NCBI GenBank assembly: GCA_017510785.1
Contig: JAFWMH010000008.1
Span: 1 to 46,799 of the forward strand
Length of the DNA: 46,799 nt
Direction of reading: 5' to 3'
DNA from: Atopobiaceae bacterium
GTDB taxonomy: Bacteria; Actinomycetota; Coriobacteriia; Coriobacteriales; Atopobiaceae
A model generated the notes under the pieces. That model was not told the origin of the DNA. It was given only the letters and a program-made list of their open reading frames with translations, and searched no databases. The position numbers and the translations under genes are program-made. Positions 1 to 7,853 of the stretch are shown here, one piece after another. Numbering within the stretch: the stretch's first letter is position 1; each line of letters opens with the position of its first letter.

Positions 1-71
1 CATAAATGTCGCAACATCACGTGCCCACTGTGTATTTTATACAGTGGGCACGTTATGTTGCGACATTTATG
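1..71. repeat. Long near-perfect inverted repeat (hairpin)
   Basis: Bases 1-31 and 41-71 are reverse complements with a single mismatch (base 18), separated by only 9 bases, of which the outer ones can also pair. Each arm begins with an imperfect dyad, ATGTCGCAACAT, and ends in GTGCCCACTGT. A third partial copy of the inner motif (CGTGCCCACT) lies at about 117-126. There is no T-tract after the hairpin, so a simple terminator is not the best explanation. It could be an operator, the end of a small mobile element (MITE-like), or a processed RNA structure. What lies left of base 1 is unknown, so the element may extend further. Confidence 0.8.
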
Positions 72-262
72 TACACATGCACGCCAACTGGGGTTTTGCA
101 AAACAGTCAAAAGTTCGTGCCCACTATTATTTATATCAAGATGTGCCGAGCGCATAATGGGTCCTGTGGCCTGACGATATGGTGCGTTTCGGCGGGGATC
201 CCGCCCGACGGAAGTTCAACTTCGATGCCAACACTTCCCGAAATGTGGCTCTGCCACGTGCC
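72..262. other. Non-coding stretch downstream of the phosphatase gene
   Basis: No credible gene was seen here: open frames are short and lack ribosome binding sites. It contains the partial repeat of the 1-71 hairpin motif near 117 and a compact GC-rich hairpin at 191-205 (GGCGGG, loop GAT, CCCGCC). That hairpin lies about 60 bases beyond the stop codon of the minus-strand phosphatase and might help end its transcription, although it has no T-tract. Confidence 0.5.
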
Positions 263-1153
263 TTACTCTTCGACGAGATGCGCGAACGTGGCGTCGATGT
301 GCTCCGAAGACACGTCGCACGATTGCAGATACGCCCGAACGGAGCCATGTGTCTGCACGAGGGCGTCGTAGACGTTGGCAATGGCCTCGAGACGCGTGCG
401 CAGCAAATATCGAAAGAAGTCACCCTTTCGATGCGAGCTCGCAAAACCGCCCGTGGCACAGTAGGCTTCCACGACGGGGTCTACTTCGACGGCGGGTCCG
501 TACGAGTAACAGTAGTCGGCAATGATCTGCTCGCGCGGTACATCGGCAAGGCCGAGCAAAAGCATGGCGACCATGCCGGTTCGGTCCATTCCGGCGGCGC
601 AGTGGAACAACACGCACTCGTCCTCGTGCGCTTCGGCGAAAAACGCGAAGATGTTCCGAATAGCCTCGGCAGTAGCCAACATATGCAGATAGCTGGAAAC
701 AAGATAATTGTTCGTGCTGGTCGCAGGCATCATGGTGGGGGATGATATGTCCACGTCGTAGAGGCCTACGTTTTCCCACATCACCCAAGGCTGCTTGGAA
801 AACCTGCACGTGATGCGCGGGGACTCGCCCACGCTGCGCAAATCCAGTACGCGCCGCACGCCCCAGTCTTCGAACGCTTTAAGGTCGGTTTTGGTAATCG
901 ACGCCGTGCCACCGCAACGAACAAAACGATGGGGGAGGGTGAGTCCGCTTGGCGTATTGTATCCGCCGAGGTCGCGCACGTTGGCGCACGAGTGGACGTC
1001 GGGAGACAAGGGACGTGCTGCAGTGTGTGGGCGATTTGATGCTGCGCTTACGTTGGAGTGGGAGTGAGCGTCGGGAGATAAGGAATCGCCTTGCCGGTCC
1101 CCTGGTTGTCCTGTCCGCCACCCGCCCGATCGTTGTTCTCCCCGTCGTCTCAT
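263..1153 (-). CDS. Protein tyrosine/serine phosphatase (Y_phosphatase3-like)
   Basis: This predicts a cytoplasmic cysteine-dependent phosphatase that would remove phosphate from Tyr/Ser residues, or possibly phosphoinositides. The signature P-loop HCAAGMDRTG is present (Cys nucleophile, invariant Arg), and an upstream NVRDLGGY motif is typical of the family that includes mycobacterial PtpB and Listeria LipA. The frame is open beyond 1153, but the next gene diverges at 1237. ATG at 1151-1153, preceded by a weak GAAAGAG, gives 296 residues. The first ~60 residues are low-complexity and contain a partial duplication (LSPDAHSHSNV / LSPDVHSCANV, seen in DNA near 989-1011 and 1055-1083), so the true start may lie closer to the NVRDLGG motif. 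It is a single gene, divergent from proA. Its substrate cannot be told from the sequence. Confidence 0.85.
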   Translation of the reverse strand: MRRRGEQRSGGWRTGQPGDRQGDSLSPDAHSHSNVSAASNRPHTAARPLSPDVHSCANVRDLGGYNTPSGLTLPHRFVRCGGTASITKTDLKAFEDWGVRRVLDLRSVGESPRITCRFSKQPWVMWENVGLYDVDISSPTMMPATSTNNYLVSSYLHMLATAEAIRNIFAFFAEAHEDECVLFHCAAGMDRTGMVAMLLLGLADVPREQIIADYCYSYGPAVEVDPVVEAYCATGGFASSHRKGDFFRYLLRTRLEAIANVYDALVQTHGSVRAYLQSCDVSSEHIDATFAHLVEE

Positions 1154-1190
1154 TCCCACTCTTTCGTCATTGAGTTCGTGTGTCCTAGCG

Positions 1191-1209
1191 TAGCGCTTTT
1201 CGCTATACT
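1191..1209 (+). promoter_or_regulatory. Candidate proA promoter with overlapping dyad
   Basis: TATACT at 1204-1209 sits 27 bases before the proA ATG and fits a -10 element; it has the GCTATACT form that recurs through the window. A perfect small dyad, TAGCG-CTTTT-CGCTA (1191-1205), abuts and overlaps it, where a repressor could act. No convincing -35 was found. The SD GAAAGGA lies at 1224-1230. Confidence 0.5.
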
Positions 1210-1236
1210 TGTGCGCACCCGTCGAAAGGAACGCAT

Positions 1237-2520
1237 ATGAGTACCATTGCACAGATCGCCGCAAACATGAAGCTCGAAAGCCCCGTCATGGCGGCGACGT
1301 CGCTGGAGATGCGCAACGACGCGCTGGCTCGTATCCGCGAGGCACTGCTCTCCAACAAAGAAGCCATCTTTGCTGCCAATGCCGCCGACCTTGCCGCGGC
1401 TGAGGAATCCGGCGTGGCCGCACCCATCGTCAAGCGCCTCAAGTTTGACGAGGGCAAGCTGGCTGGCGTGTGCGAGGGCATTGCCGACCTCATCAAGCTC
1501 GCCGACCCCGTCGGACACGTGTCGCTTAAGCGCGAACTGGACGAAGGCCTCGTGCTCGTGCGCGAAACGGTGCCCATCGGCGTGATTGGCGTCATTTTTG
1601 AGGCTCGCCCCGATGCGCTCGTGCAAATATCCACGCTCTGCCTCAAGAGCGGTAACTGCGCCGTGCTCAAGGGCGGCAGCGAAACCATGAACACCAACAA
1701 GGCACTCTTCGAAGTCATACATGCCGCCGCCGTCGAGGCTGGCCTGCCCGCGACGTGCCTTTTCCAGGCCGAGGCGCGCGAGGAGATAAGCGAACTCCTG
1801 GCATGCGACGAGTCCGTCGACCTGCTCATTCCGCGCGGATCCAACGCCTTCGTGCGCTACATCATGGATAACACGCGCATTCCCGTGATGGGCCATGCGG
1901 ACGGCATTTGTCACGTGTACGTGGACGCGGACGCCGACGTGCAAAAGGCCGTTGACGTGGTGGTGGACGCCAAAACCCAGTACGTGGCCGTGTGCAACGC
2001 CGCCGAAACGCTGCTCGTCGCGCGCGGCATCGCCCCTAAGGCCGTGCCCGCCATCGCTCAGGCTCTTGCGAACAAGGGCGTTGAGGTGCGCGGCGACGCA
2101 GAGGTTCAGGCGCTCGTGGACTGCGTGCCCGCCACCGACGAGGACTGGGACACCGAATACCTTTCGCTCACCATTTCAATCAAGGTCGTTGATGGCGTGG
2201 ACGAGGCCATCGAGCACATCAACAAGCACGGTTCGCACCACACCGACGCCATCGTTACGGAAAACGCCGCGACGGCCGAGCGCTTCCTGCAACTCGTGGA
2301 CTCCGCGGGTGTGTACTGGAACGTGTCGACGCGCTTTGCCGATGGCTTCCGCTATGGCTTCGGCGCCGAAGTAGGCATCTCCACAAGCAAGCTCCATGCC
2401 CGCGGTCCTGTTGGTCTCGACGGTCTTGTAACCTACAAGTACAAGCTTTGCGGTAACGGCCATGTGGTGGCCGATTACGCCAGCGGCGTCAGGAGCTTCC
2501 ACTTCCGCGACCTTATGTAA
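1237..2520 (+). CDS. proA: Gamma-glutamyl phosphate reductase (glutamate-5-semialdehyde dehydrogenase)
   Basis: The enzyme reduces gamma-glutamyl phosphate to glutamate-5-semialdehyde with NADPH, the second step of proline synthesis from glutamate, in the cytoplasm. The 427 residues match the usual ProA length (about 415-430). Family landmarks are visible: the FEARPDALVQI block followed by KSGNCAVLKGGSE, and the catalytic cysteine in YVAVCNAAETLLV. The start is fixed by SD GAAAGGA six bases upstream of ATG. proB (glutamate 5-kinase) is not adjacent in this window, so the proline genes are either split or proB lies elsewhere. The gene is followed after 10 bases by a 15-bp tandem repeat and then pcrA. 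Confidence 0.97.
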   Translation: MSTIAQIAANMKLESPVMAATSLEMRNDALARIREALLSNKEAIFAANAADLAAAEESGVAAPIVKRLKFDEGKLAGVCEGIADLIKLADPVGHVSLKRELDEGLVLVRETVPIGVIGVIFEARPDALVQISTLCLKSGNCAVLKGGSETMNTNKALFEVIHAAAVEAGLPATCLFQAEAREEISELLACDESVDLLIPRGSNAFVRYIMDNTRIPVMGHADGICHVYVDADADVQKAVDVVVDAKTQYVAVCNAAETLLVARGIAPKAVPAIAQALANKGVEVRGDAEVQALVDCVPATDEDWDTEYLSLTISIKVVDGVDEAIEHINKHGSHHTDAIVTENAATAERFLQLVDSAGVYWNVSTRFADGFRYGFGAEVGISTSKLHARGPVGLDGLVTYKYKLCGNGHVVADYASGVRSFHFRDLM

Positions 2521-2530
2521 CGCGGGACGG

Positions 2531-2635
2531 GAGCCTTGCCGCACGTAGCCTTGCCGCACGAAGCCTTGCCGCACGAAGCCTTGCCGCACGGAGCCTTGCC
2601 GCACGGAGCCATACCGCACGGAGCTTTGCCACACG
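2531..2635 (+). repeat. Seven tandem 15-bp repeats between proA and pcrA
   Basis: Seven back-to-back 15-base units of the form (g/a/t)AGCCTTGCCGCACG fill 2531-2635. The first five are nearly identical; the last two have two or three changes. The unit length is a multiple of three and the array is open in frame with pcrA, reading as (H)(E/G)ALP repeats, but the pcrA ribosome binding site and ATG lie after it, so it is most likely untranslated leader. Copy number could vary between strains. Confidence 0.9.
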
Positions 2636-2664
2636 GGAGTTGTCACATTCATGGAGGAGGACGC

Positions 2665-5046
2665 ATGACCATTAACCTCGAGAGCTTGAATCCTGCCCAG
2701 CGCGAGGCCGTACTGTGCACGGAGGGACCGCTGCTGGTGCTGGCCGGCGCGGGCTCGGGCAAAACGCGCGTCCTTACGCAGAGAATCGCGCACATCGTGG
2801 GCGACTGCGACGTGCGCCCGTGGCACGTGCTCGCCATCACCTTTACCAACAAGGCCGCAGCCGAAATGCGCGAGCGCATTACGCAAGTCGTGCCCGACAC
2901 ACGCGGCATGTGGGTGTGCACCTTCCACGCCATGTGCGTGCGCATGCTGCGTGACGACGCCGAACTCATCGGGTTTGGGACGAACTTCTCGATTTACGAC
3001 GATGATGACTCCAAGCGTCTGGTGCGCCAAATCATGACCGACCTCGAAATCGATCAGCGCAGGTTCACGCTGCCCGCCATTCGCTCGCGTATTTCCACGG
3101 CCAAGAATGCCATGATAATGCCCGACGAGATGGCGGCGGAAGCGTCCGATCCCCTCGACCGCGTGGCCGCTCGCGTGTACTTCGAGCTGCAACGTCGGCT
3201 CGAGCGCGCGAACGCCATGGACTTCGACGACCTGCTCGTACGCTGCTATGATTTGCTCTCGCGAAACCCGCGCCTGCTCGAGGCGTATCAGGAGCGCTTC
3301 ACCTATATATGCGTGGACGAATACCAGGACACCAACCATGTGCAGTACGCCATCACCAACTTACTGGCCAAGAAGTATCAAAACCTCATGGTTGTGGGTG
3401 ACGACGACCAGTCCATTTACTCCTGGCGCGGAGCCGACATCAAAAACATTCTTGCCTTCGAGCAGGACTATCCCGAGGCGCGCGTAGTAAAGCTCGAGCA
3501 AAACTACCGGTCCACAGGTCACATCCTGGCGGCCGCTAACGCCGTTGTCGCACACAACTCCCGGCGCAAGAGCAAGCGCCTCTTTACCGAGTCCGGCGAC
3601 GGCGAGCTCATCCACTTGTTCCAAGCGTCCGACGAGCGCGACGAGGGCCGTTGGATTGGTGCGCAAATCGAGAAGCTCCACGATGCGGGCACGAGCTACG
3701 ATGACGTGGCGGTGTTCTACCGCACCAACGCCCAGTCGCGCATTCTGGAAGACATGCTCCTGCGCGCGGGCGTGCCCTACAAGCTCGTTGGCGGGACGAG
3801 GTTCTTCGACCGTGCGGAGATTCGCGACGTAATGGCCTACCTCAAGCTGGTGCTCAATCCCAACGACGACGTGAGCGCACATCGCATCGTAAACACGCCG
3901 CGCCGTGGCATCGGTGCGCAGAGCATTGCAAAAATAGATAATTACGCCATGAGCAACGGCCTGTCGTTTTTCTCTGCTGCGCAGGCGTGTGTGGCCGAGC
4001 CGGGCGTTTTGGGTGCAAGGGCGCGCAATGCGCTCGCCGAGTGGACGCAGGCCATCGAGCATGCGCGGCACTACGATGGCGACCTCATCGAGGTGGTAAA
4101 GCGCATCGTGGACGAGGCGGGACTCATTCAGGCGCTTGAGGCCGAGCACAGCGTGGAGGCCGATAGCCGCGTGGAGAACATCCGAGAGTTCTTTGGCGTG
4201 GCGGCCGAGTTCGACGAGTCGCACGAGGACGCGGCGAGCACGCTTGAGGGCTTGCGCCAGCTGCGCGAAGCCGGTCTTGAGGATGCGGAAGCCACTGGGG
4301 CTACATCCCCCACCGACCTGCCGTTGCCCGCAGTCGCAGCAGAGAAGCTCCCTGCGTTTATGGAGTGGCTCGCACTCCGAAGCGACCTCGACTCCCTTGC
4401 GGGACAAACCCACGCCATCACCATGATGACGGTGCACTCTGCCAAGGGCCTCGAGTTCCCCGTGGTGTTCGTGGCGGGCATGGAGGAGGGGCTGTTCCCG
4501 CATTCCAACGGACACGACGAGCCGGGACGCATGGAGGAGGAGCGGCGCTTGGCGTACGTGGCCATTACGCGTGCGCAAAAGAGCCTGTACCTTACCTATG
4601 CCGTGACGCGTCGCATGTACGGCTCGACGCAGGCATATCCGCGTAGTCGATTTATTAACGAGATCCCCGAGGAGCACATCGACGCCATTGGCGTGGGCTC
4701 GTCGGGCTTTAGCGGTGTGGGCTGGGAGAAGCGCGGCGACCGCCGGGGCACGTTTGGCTCCGGCCGCGGGCAGGACGTGTACGGTGGTCGCGTGTTCGGT
4801 CAACGCACGCGCTCCACCGGACGCAGCTCCGGCGCGGCAAGCGATGCCCCCGTGGCGCCGGCGCCCAGGCCAAAGCCGCAGCGCCGCGAGTCGTTTGCGG
4901 CAGGCGACCAGGTTTCGCACAAGACGTTTGGCCCCGGCGTGGTAGTTGCCGTGGAAGGAGACGTCATACGGGTGAGGTTCTCTCGCACGGGCAGCGTAAA
5001 GCAGCTCATGCGCGGGTTCGCGCCGCTGGTGAAGATTGGCGGGTGA
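2665..5046 (+). CDS. pcrA: ATP-dependent DNA helicase PcrA/UvrD (superfamily 1)
   Basis: This is a 3'-5' DNA helicase acting in nucleotide excision repair, replication restart and removal of RNA polymerase or RecA from DNA. The 793 residues show all SF1A motifs in order: Walker A AGAGSGKT (Lys33), motif II VDEYQDTNH, motif III GDDDQSIYSWRGAD, motif IV LEQNYRST, motif V TVHSAKGLEFPVVF and motif VI RRLAYVAITRA. A Gly/Arg-rich linker leads to a C-terminal Tudor-like segment (GDQVSHKTFGPGVV), the PcrA feature that contacts RNA polymerase. The start is ATG 2665, eight bases or fewer from a strong GGAGGAGG (2653-2660); an upstream in-frame ATG at 2536 would translate the tandem repeat and lacks an SD. 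Confidence 0.96.
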   Translation: MTINLESLNPAQREAVLCTEGPLLVLAGAGSGKTRVLTQRIAHIVGDCDVRPWHVLAITFTNKAAAEMRERITQVVPDTRGMWVCTFHAMCVRMLRDDAELIGFGTNFSIYDDDDSKRLVRQIMTDLEIDQRRFTLPAIRSRISTAKNAMIMPDEMAAEASDPLDRVAARVYFELQRRLERANAMDFDDLLVRCYDLLSRNPRLLEAYQERFTYICVDEYQDTNHVQYAITNLLAKKYQNLMVVGDDDQSIYSWRGADIKNILAFEQDYPEARVVKLEQNYRSTGHILAAANAVVAHNSRRKSKRLFTESGDGELIHLFQASDERDEGRWIGAQIEKLHDAGTSYDDVAVFYRTNAQSRILEDMLLRAGVPYKLVGGTRFFDRAEIRDVMAYLKLVLNPNDDVSAHRIVNTPRRGIGAQSIAKIDNYAMSNGLSFFSAAQACVAEPGVLGARARNALAEWTQAIEHARHYDGDLIEVVKRIVDEAGLIQALEAEHSVEADSRVENIREFFGVAAEFDESHEDAASTLEGLRQLREAGLEDAEATGATSPTDLPLPAVAAEKLPAFMEWLALRSDLDSLAGQTHAITMMTVHSAKGLEFPVVFVAGMEEGLFPHSNGHDEPGRMEEERRLAYVAITRAQKSLYLTYAVTRRMYGSTQAYPRSRFINEIPEEHIDAIGVGSSGFSGVGWEKRGDRRGTFGSGRGQDVYGGRVFGQRTRSTGRSSGAASDAPVAPAPRPKPQRRESFAAGDQVSHKTFGPGVVVAVEGDVIRVRFSRTGSVKQLMRGFAPLVKIGG

Positions 5047-5118
5047 TGTCGCGGCGCGCGCCCGTTGCGGGCCGCGCCCCTAGTGGTAACGTCGCATCTA
5101 GCACGAAAAGGAGGCAGG

Positions 5119-5901
5119 ATGAGTACGAATGAAGTCCGTAACACGTTGGTCGATGTTTTGGGTCGCGACGTGTCGTCGAATGCTGCTAAGGTCGTGCTGC
5201 TCCTAGCGGTGATCATCGCCGCGTTTGTTGCAAGTCGCGTCGTGGCGCACACGTTCTATAAGGTTCTCGATAAGTCCGAAATGCCCTCGGCCTCAATATT
5301 CGTTAATCTGGCGCGTGCGCTCGTCTGGGGATTCGCCCTGCTCGTTGTTCTGCAGCCGGTGTTTGGCATCGAACCGACGGGCTTTGTGGCGGCCATCGGC
5401 GTGACGTCGGTGGCATTGTCGCTGGGTTTGCAAGATACGATTTCCAACATTTTCGGTGGCCTCTCCCTCATGGTGAGCAAGGTCGTGGCGCCGGGCGACG
5501 TCGTCGACGTGGGCGGCGTGGTGGGCGAGGTTACGGACGTCTCGCTGCGCTCCACCACCGTTAAGCAGTTCAATGGGGACGAGCAGATAATCCCCAACTC
5601 GGTGCTCTCCAAAACGGCACTTACCAAGCTGGCGCCGTTCCAGGCGGGGGAGTACCAGCTGCCGGTTATGCTCAAAAAGGATGCCGACCTCAACGAGGTG
5701 CGCAGGGAGGTTGCAGAGCTTGCGCCAATCGCGCTCGGGACGTACTACGACGAGGCGTTCGGTACCCCGTTGTTCATCAATGAGTTTAGCAACTTCGGCA
5801 TCTCCGCATTCATTTCGCTTCACTGCAAGCCTGGCATTTCGCCGGGCAAGGCACGCACCGCCATGGCCGATGCCATCGCCGGAAAACCGTGGCTGGAGTA
5901 G
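5119..5901 (+). CDS. mscS: MscS-family small-conductance mechanosensitive channel
   Basis: This is a membrane channel that opens under membrane tension to release solutes during hypo-osmotic shock. The 260-residue protein has three hydrophobic segments: about residues 22-42, 62-82, and the pore-lining TM3 with the Ala/Gly pattern and the LGLQDTISNIFGGLSL motif characteristic of MscS. A beta-rich cytoplasmic part follows (GDVVDVGGVVGEV, IIPNSVLSK). Length is close to the minimal MscS type (E. coli MscS 286). The start at 5119 is set by AAAAGGAGGCAGG just upstream; a longer in-frame reading from 5065 lacks an SD. The gene lies 72 bases after pcrA and is followed by a hairpin. Confidence 0.93.
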   Translation: MSTNEVRNTLVDVLGRDVSSNAAKVVLLLAVIIAAFVASRVVAHTFYKVLDKSEMPSASIFVNLARALVWGFALLVVLQPVFGIEPTGFVAAIGVTSVALSLGLQDTISNIFGGLSLMVSKVVAPGDVVDVGGVVGEVTDVSLRSTTVKQFNGDEQIIPNSVLSKTALTKLAPFQAGEYQLPVMLKKDADLNEVRREVAELAPIALGTYYDEAFGTPLFINEFSNFGISAFISLHCKPGISPGKARTAMADAIAGKPWLE

Positions 5902-5906
5902 TGCGA

Positions 5907-5929
5907 GAGAAGCTCCGAGGGGGCTTCTC
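5907..5929 (+). terminator. Hairpin after mscS
   Basis: GAGAAGC (5907-5913) pairs with GCTTCTC (5923-5929), and the CC/GG inside can extend the stem. It lies directly after the mscS stop codon. There is no clear T-run, so termination may be weak or factor-dependent. Confidence 0.6.
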
Positions 5930-5962
5930 ACATAGGTCGTACTGCCATTTGAGGCGGGTATC

Positions 5963-5971
5963 TGCTAGCAT
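5963..5971 (+). promoter_or_regulatory. Candidate extended -10 promoter of nhaA
   Basis: TGCTAGCAT (TG, one base, TAGCAT) ends 30 bases before the nhaA ATG and matches an extended -10 arrangement; it shares the GCTA core seen before other genes here. No -35 match was found. The SD GGAAAGGGG lies just upstream of the start. Confidence 0.4.
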
Positions 5972-6001
5972 GATGCAGGGGCGTCAAGGGAAAGGGGCGA
6001 C

Positions 6002-7531
6002 ATGATAAAGCTGCCACGGTTCCGTCGATATCGTTCAAACGAAATCGAAGTTCCCGATGTTTGGGAGCTCGACGATGTGGATACCTTGCAAAGGTTTATC
6101 TACGATGAACCTGCCGTTATTCGACGCCTCGAGCAGAGGTCGGAAATCGAGAACATCACGTCGAACGGCACGATTGCGGCGGCAGTCATGGTGCTTGCGG
6201 CGCTTCTTGCCGTCGTTGTGGCGAACTCGCCGGCGTACGAATTGATGAGGGAAATTCTAGAGGCTCCCATTGGCTTCGTAATCGGAACGCTCTCGGTGGA
6301 TATTACCGTCGAGGCGTTTATCAACGACGGGCTGATGGCCATATTCTTCTTCTTGGTGGGCATAGAGCTTAAGTACGAGATGACCGTAGGCCAGCTCCGC
6401 AAGCCTCGGCAGGCGGCGTTGCCCATGCTCGCTGCCGTGGGCGGCGTTGCGATGCCTGCACTCATATACCTGTTGTTCAATTTTGGCTCAGGCAACACCA
6501 TGAGCGGCTGGGCCATACCCATTGCCACCGATATCGCCTTCGCCTTGGGAGTAATGTCGCTGTTGGGAAATCGCATTGCTCCCGAAACCAAGGTGTTTTT
6601 CCAAACGCTCGCGATAGCGGACGACCTGCTCGCCATCGTGGTGCTTGCTGTGTGCTACGGGCAAACCCCCAAGCTCTCGTGGTGTGCGGCGTCGCTTGCC
6701 GTCGTCGTGGTGCTCGCCCTGCTCCACAACGCGCGCGTGTACTCGCTCAAGCCGTATATTGCGGTTGGCATTGTGCTGTGGGTGTGTATGTACAAGAGTG
6801 GCATCCACGCCACACTGGCGGGCGTTATCTTGGCGTTCTTCCTGCCCTCGCAAACCGATGTGCGGCTTTCGGCCTTGCACGACTGGCTGGACGTATGGGC
6901 GGCCGAGCTCGACGACACCTACGACGACGAGGCTCACGTGCTTGGTCAGCACGACTTTACCGACGACGCGCGAATCGTGGAGCGCGTCATGCACCACGTA
7001 ACTCCGCCCCTGCACCGTGCGGAGCAAAGCGTGTCGGTGCTGGTGAACTATGGCATCCTGCCGTTGTTCGCCTTCGCCAACGCGCAGGTGCGGCTGGTGG
7101 ATGCCGACCTGGGAGCAATCGTAAGCAGCCCGGTGGCGGAAGGTGCGTTCTTTGGCGCGGTCGTCGGCAAGCCGGTGGGCATCATTTTGGTAACGGCTCT
7201 GCTTGTTCGCATTGGCTTTGCCCGACTCCCGCGCAACGTGGATTGGATGCAGATAATAGCAGTGGGAATTATGGGCGGCCTCGGGTTCACCATGTCGATT
7301 CTCATCGCTAGTCTGGCCTTCCCCGACCCCATGCTCGTGCTCACGGCAAAGTGCGCAATTCTGGCCGGCTCAATTACGTCTGCCGTGCTTGGCATTCTGT
7401 TCGTGCTTGCTTCCAGCGCGCTTCGGCCAAAAAAGCGATCGGCTTCCATACAAAGCGAATTCCAGCCAGAATCCCAGCCAGAACACCAGCCAGAGCACCA
7501 GCCAGAATACCAACCAAAGGAGCAGTCATGA
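6002..7531 (+). CDS. nhaA: NhaA-type Na+/H+ antiporter
   Basis: This predicts an inner-membrane antiporter that expels Na+ in exchange for H+, for salt and alkaline pH tolerance. The 509-residue protein has about twelve hydrophobic segments. The ion-binding pair of aspartates is visible in LAIADDLLAIVV, preceded by DIAFALGVMSLLGNR, and a late KPVGIILV segment carries the conserved lysine. It is longer than E. coli NhaA (388): an N-terminal cytoplasmic stretch of ~50 residues, an acidic cytoplasmic loop (about residues 295-345), and a C-terminal tail of QPE-X repeats encoded by ~12-bp units near 7458-7525. Its stop overlaps the next start (ATGA). Confidence 0.95.
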   Translation: MIKLPRFRRYRSNEIEVPDVWELDDVDTLQRFIYDEPAVIRRLEQRSEIENITSNGTIAAAVMVLAALLAVVVANSPAYELMREILEAPIGFVIGTLSVDITVEAFINDGLMAIFFFLVGIELKYEMTVGQLRKPRQAALPMLAAVGGVAMPALIYLLFNFGSGNTMSGWAIPIATDIAFALGVMSLLGNRIAPETKVFFQTLAIADDLLAIVVLAVCYGQTPKLSWCAASLAVVVVLALLHNARVYSLKPYIAVGIVLWVCMYKSGIHATLAGVILAFFLPSQTDVRLSALHDWLDVWAAELDDTYDDEAHVLGQHDFTDDARIVERVMHHVTPPLHRAEQSVSVLVNYGILPLFAFANAQVRLVDADLGAIVSSPVAEGAFFGAVVGKPVGIILVTALLVRIGFARLPRNVDWMQIIAVGIMGGLGFTMSILIASLAFPDPMLVLTAKCAILAGSITSAVLGILFVLASSALRPKKRSASIQSEFQPESQPEHQPEHQPEYQPKEQS

Positions 7532-7788
7532 TTTCTCCCTCGATGCCGGCCGACGAGTTCGGCGAGCTGCAGGCTCTTGTGGACGACTTGTATCGCGACG
7601 ATCCTCATGGGCGCGTGGCACGCGTGGATGTACTCGTGCGTGCCGAGGTCAACGACCTTTCGGCCGACCTCATGGAGGTGGTCGAGCTTCTGCCCGCAGG
7701 TTCGTACAAGCGCATCAAGCTTTGCGACCAGCTCAACTCGATCATCACCGCCCACGGCTGGGCATACTTATACGGAACGGTGGAGTAG
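7528..7788 (+). CDS. Small conserved-looking acidic protein coupled to nhaA
   Basis: An 86-residue soluble protein of unknown function. Its ATG overlaps the nhaA stop codon by four bases (ATGA), and an SD (AAAGGAG) lies inside the end of nhaA, so the two are almost certainly translated together. The sequence is acidic at the N-terminus (ADEFGELQALVDDLYRDD) with a likely alpha/beta content and no membrane segment, signal peptide or motif I recognise. By position it could modulate the antiporter or be an unrelated co-transcribed gene. A hairpin follows directly. Confidence 0.75.
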   Translation: MISPSMPADEFGELQALVDDLYRDDPHGRVARVDVLVRAEVNDLSADLMEVVELLPAGSYKRIKLCDQLNSIITAHGWAYLYGTVE

Positions 7789-7817
7789 TGAGTGGGCTCC
7801 CGGGGAGTTATTCTCAC
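7788..7817 (+). terminator. Hairpin after the nhaA operon
   Basis: GTGAG (7788-7792) pairs with CTCAC (7813-7817), with an inner CTCC/GGAG stem. It resembles other post-gene hairpins of this window and starts within the stop codon. No T-tract is present. Confidence 0.4.
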
Positions 7818-7853
7818 ATCTACGTTGGTACGGCATACATGAAGGAGGAACCA

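Noticed and set aside
2536..2664. In-frame extension of pcrA through the tandem repeats
   Set aside because: The strong GGAGGAGG and the family-typical start MTINLESLNPAQREAV lie at 2665; the upstream ATG has no SD and would add a repeat peptide absent from PcrA proteins.
7389..7853. Upstream extension of the aminotransferase over the nhaA 3' end
   Set aside because: It reads the QPE repeat DNA in another frame and lacks an SD; ATG 7854 has one and fits the family.
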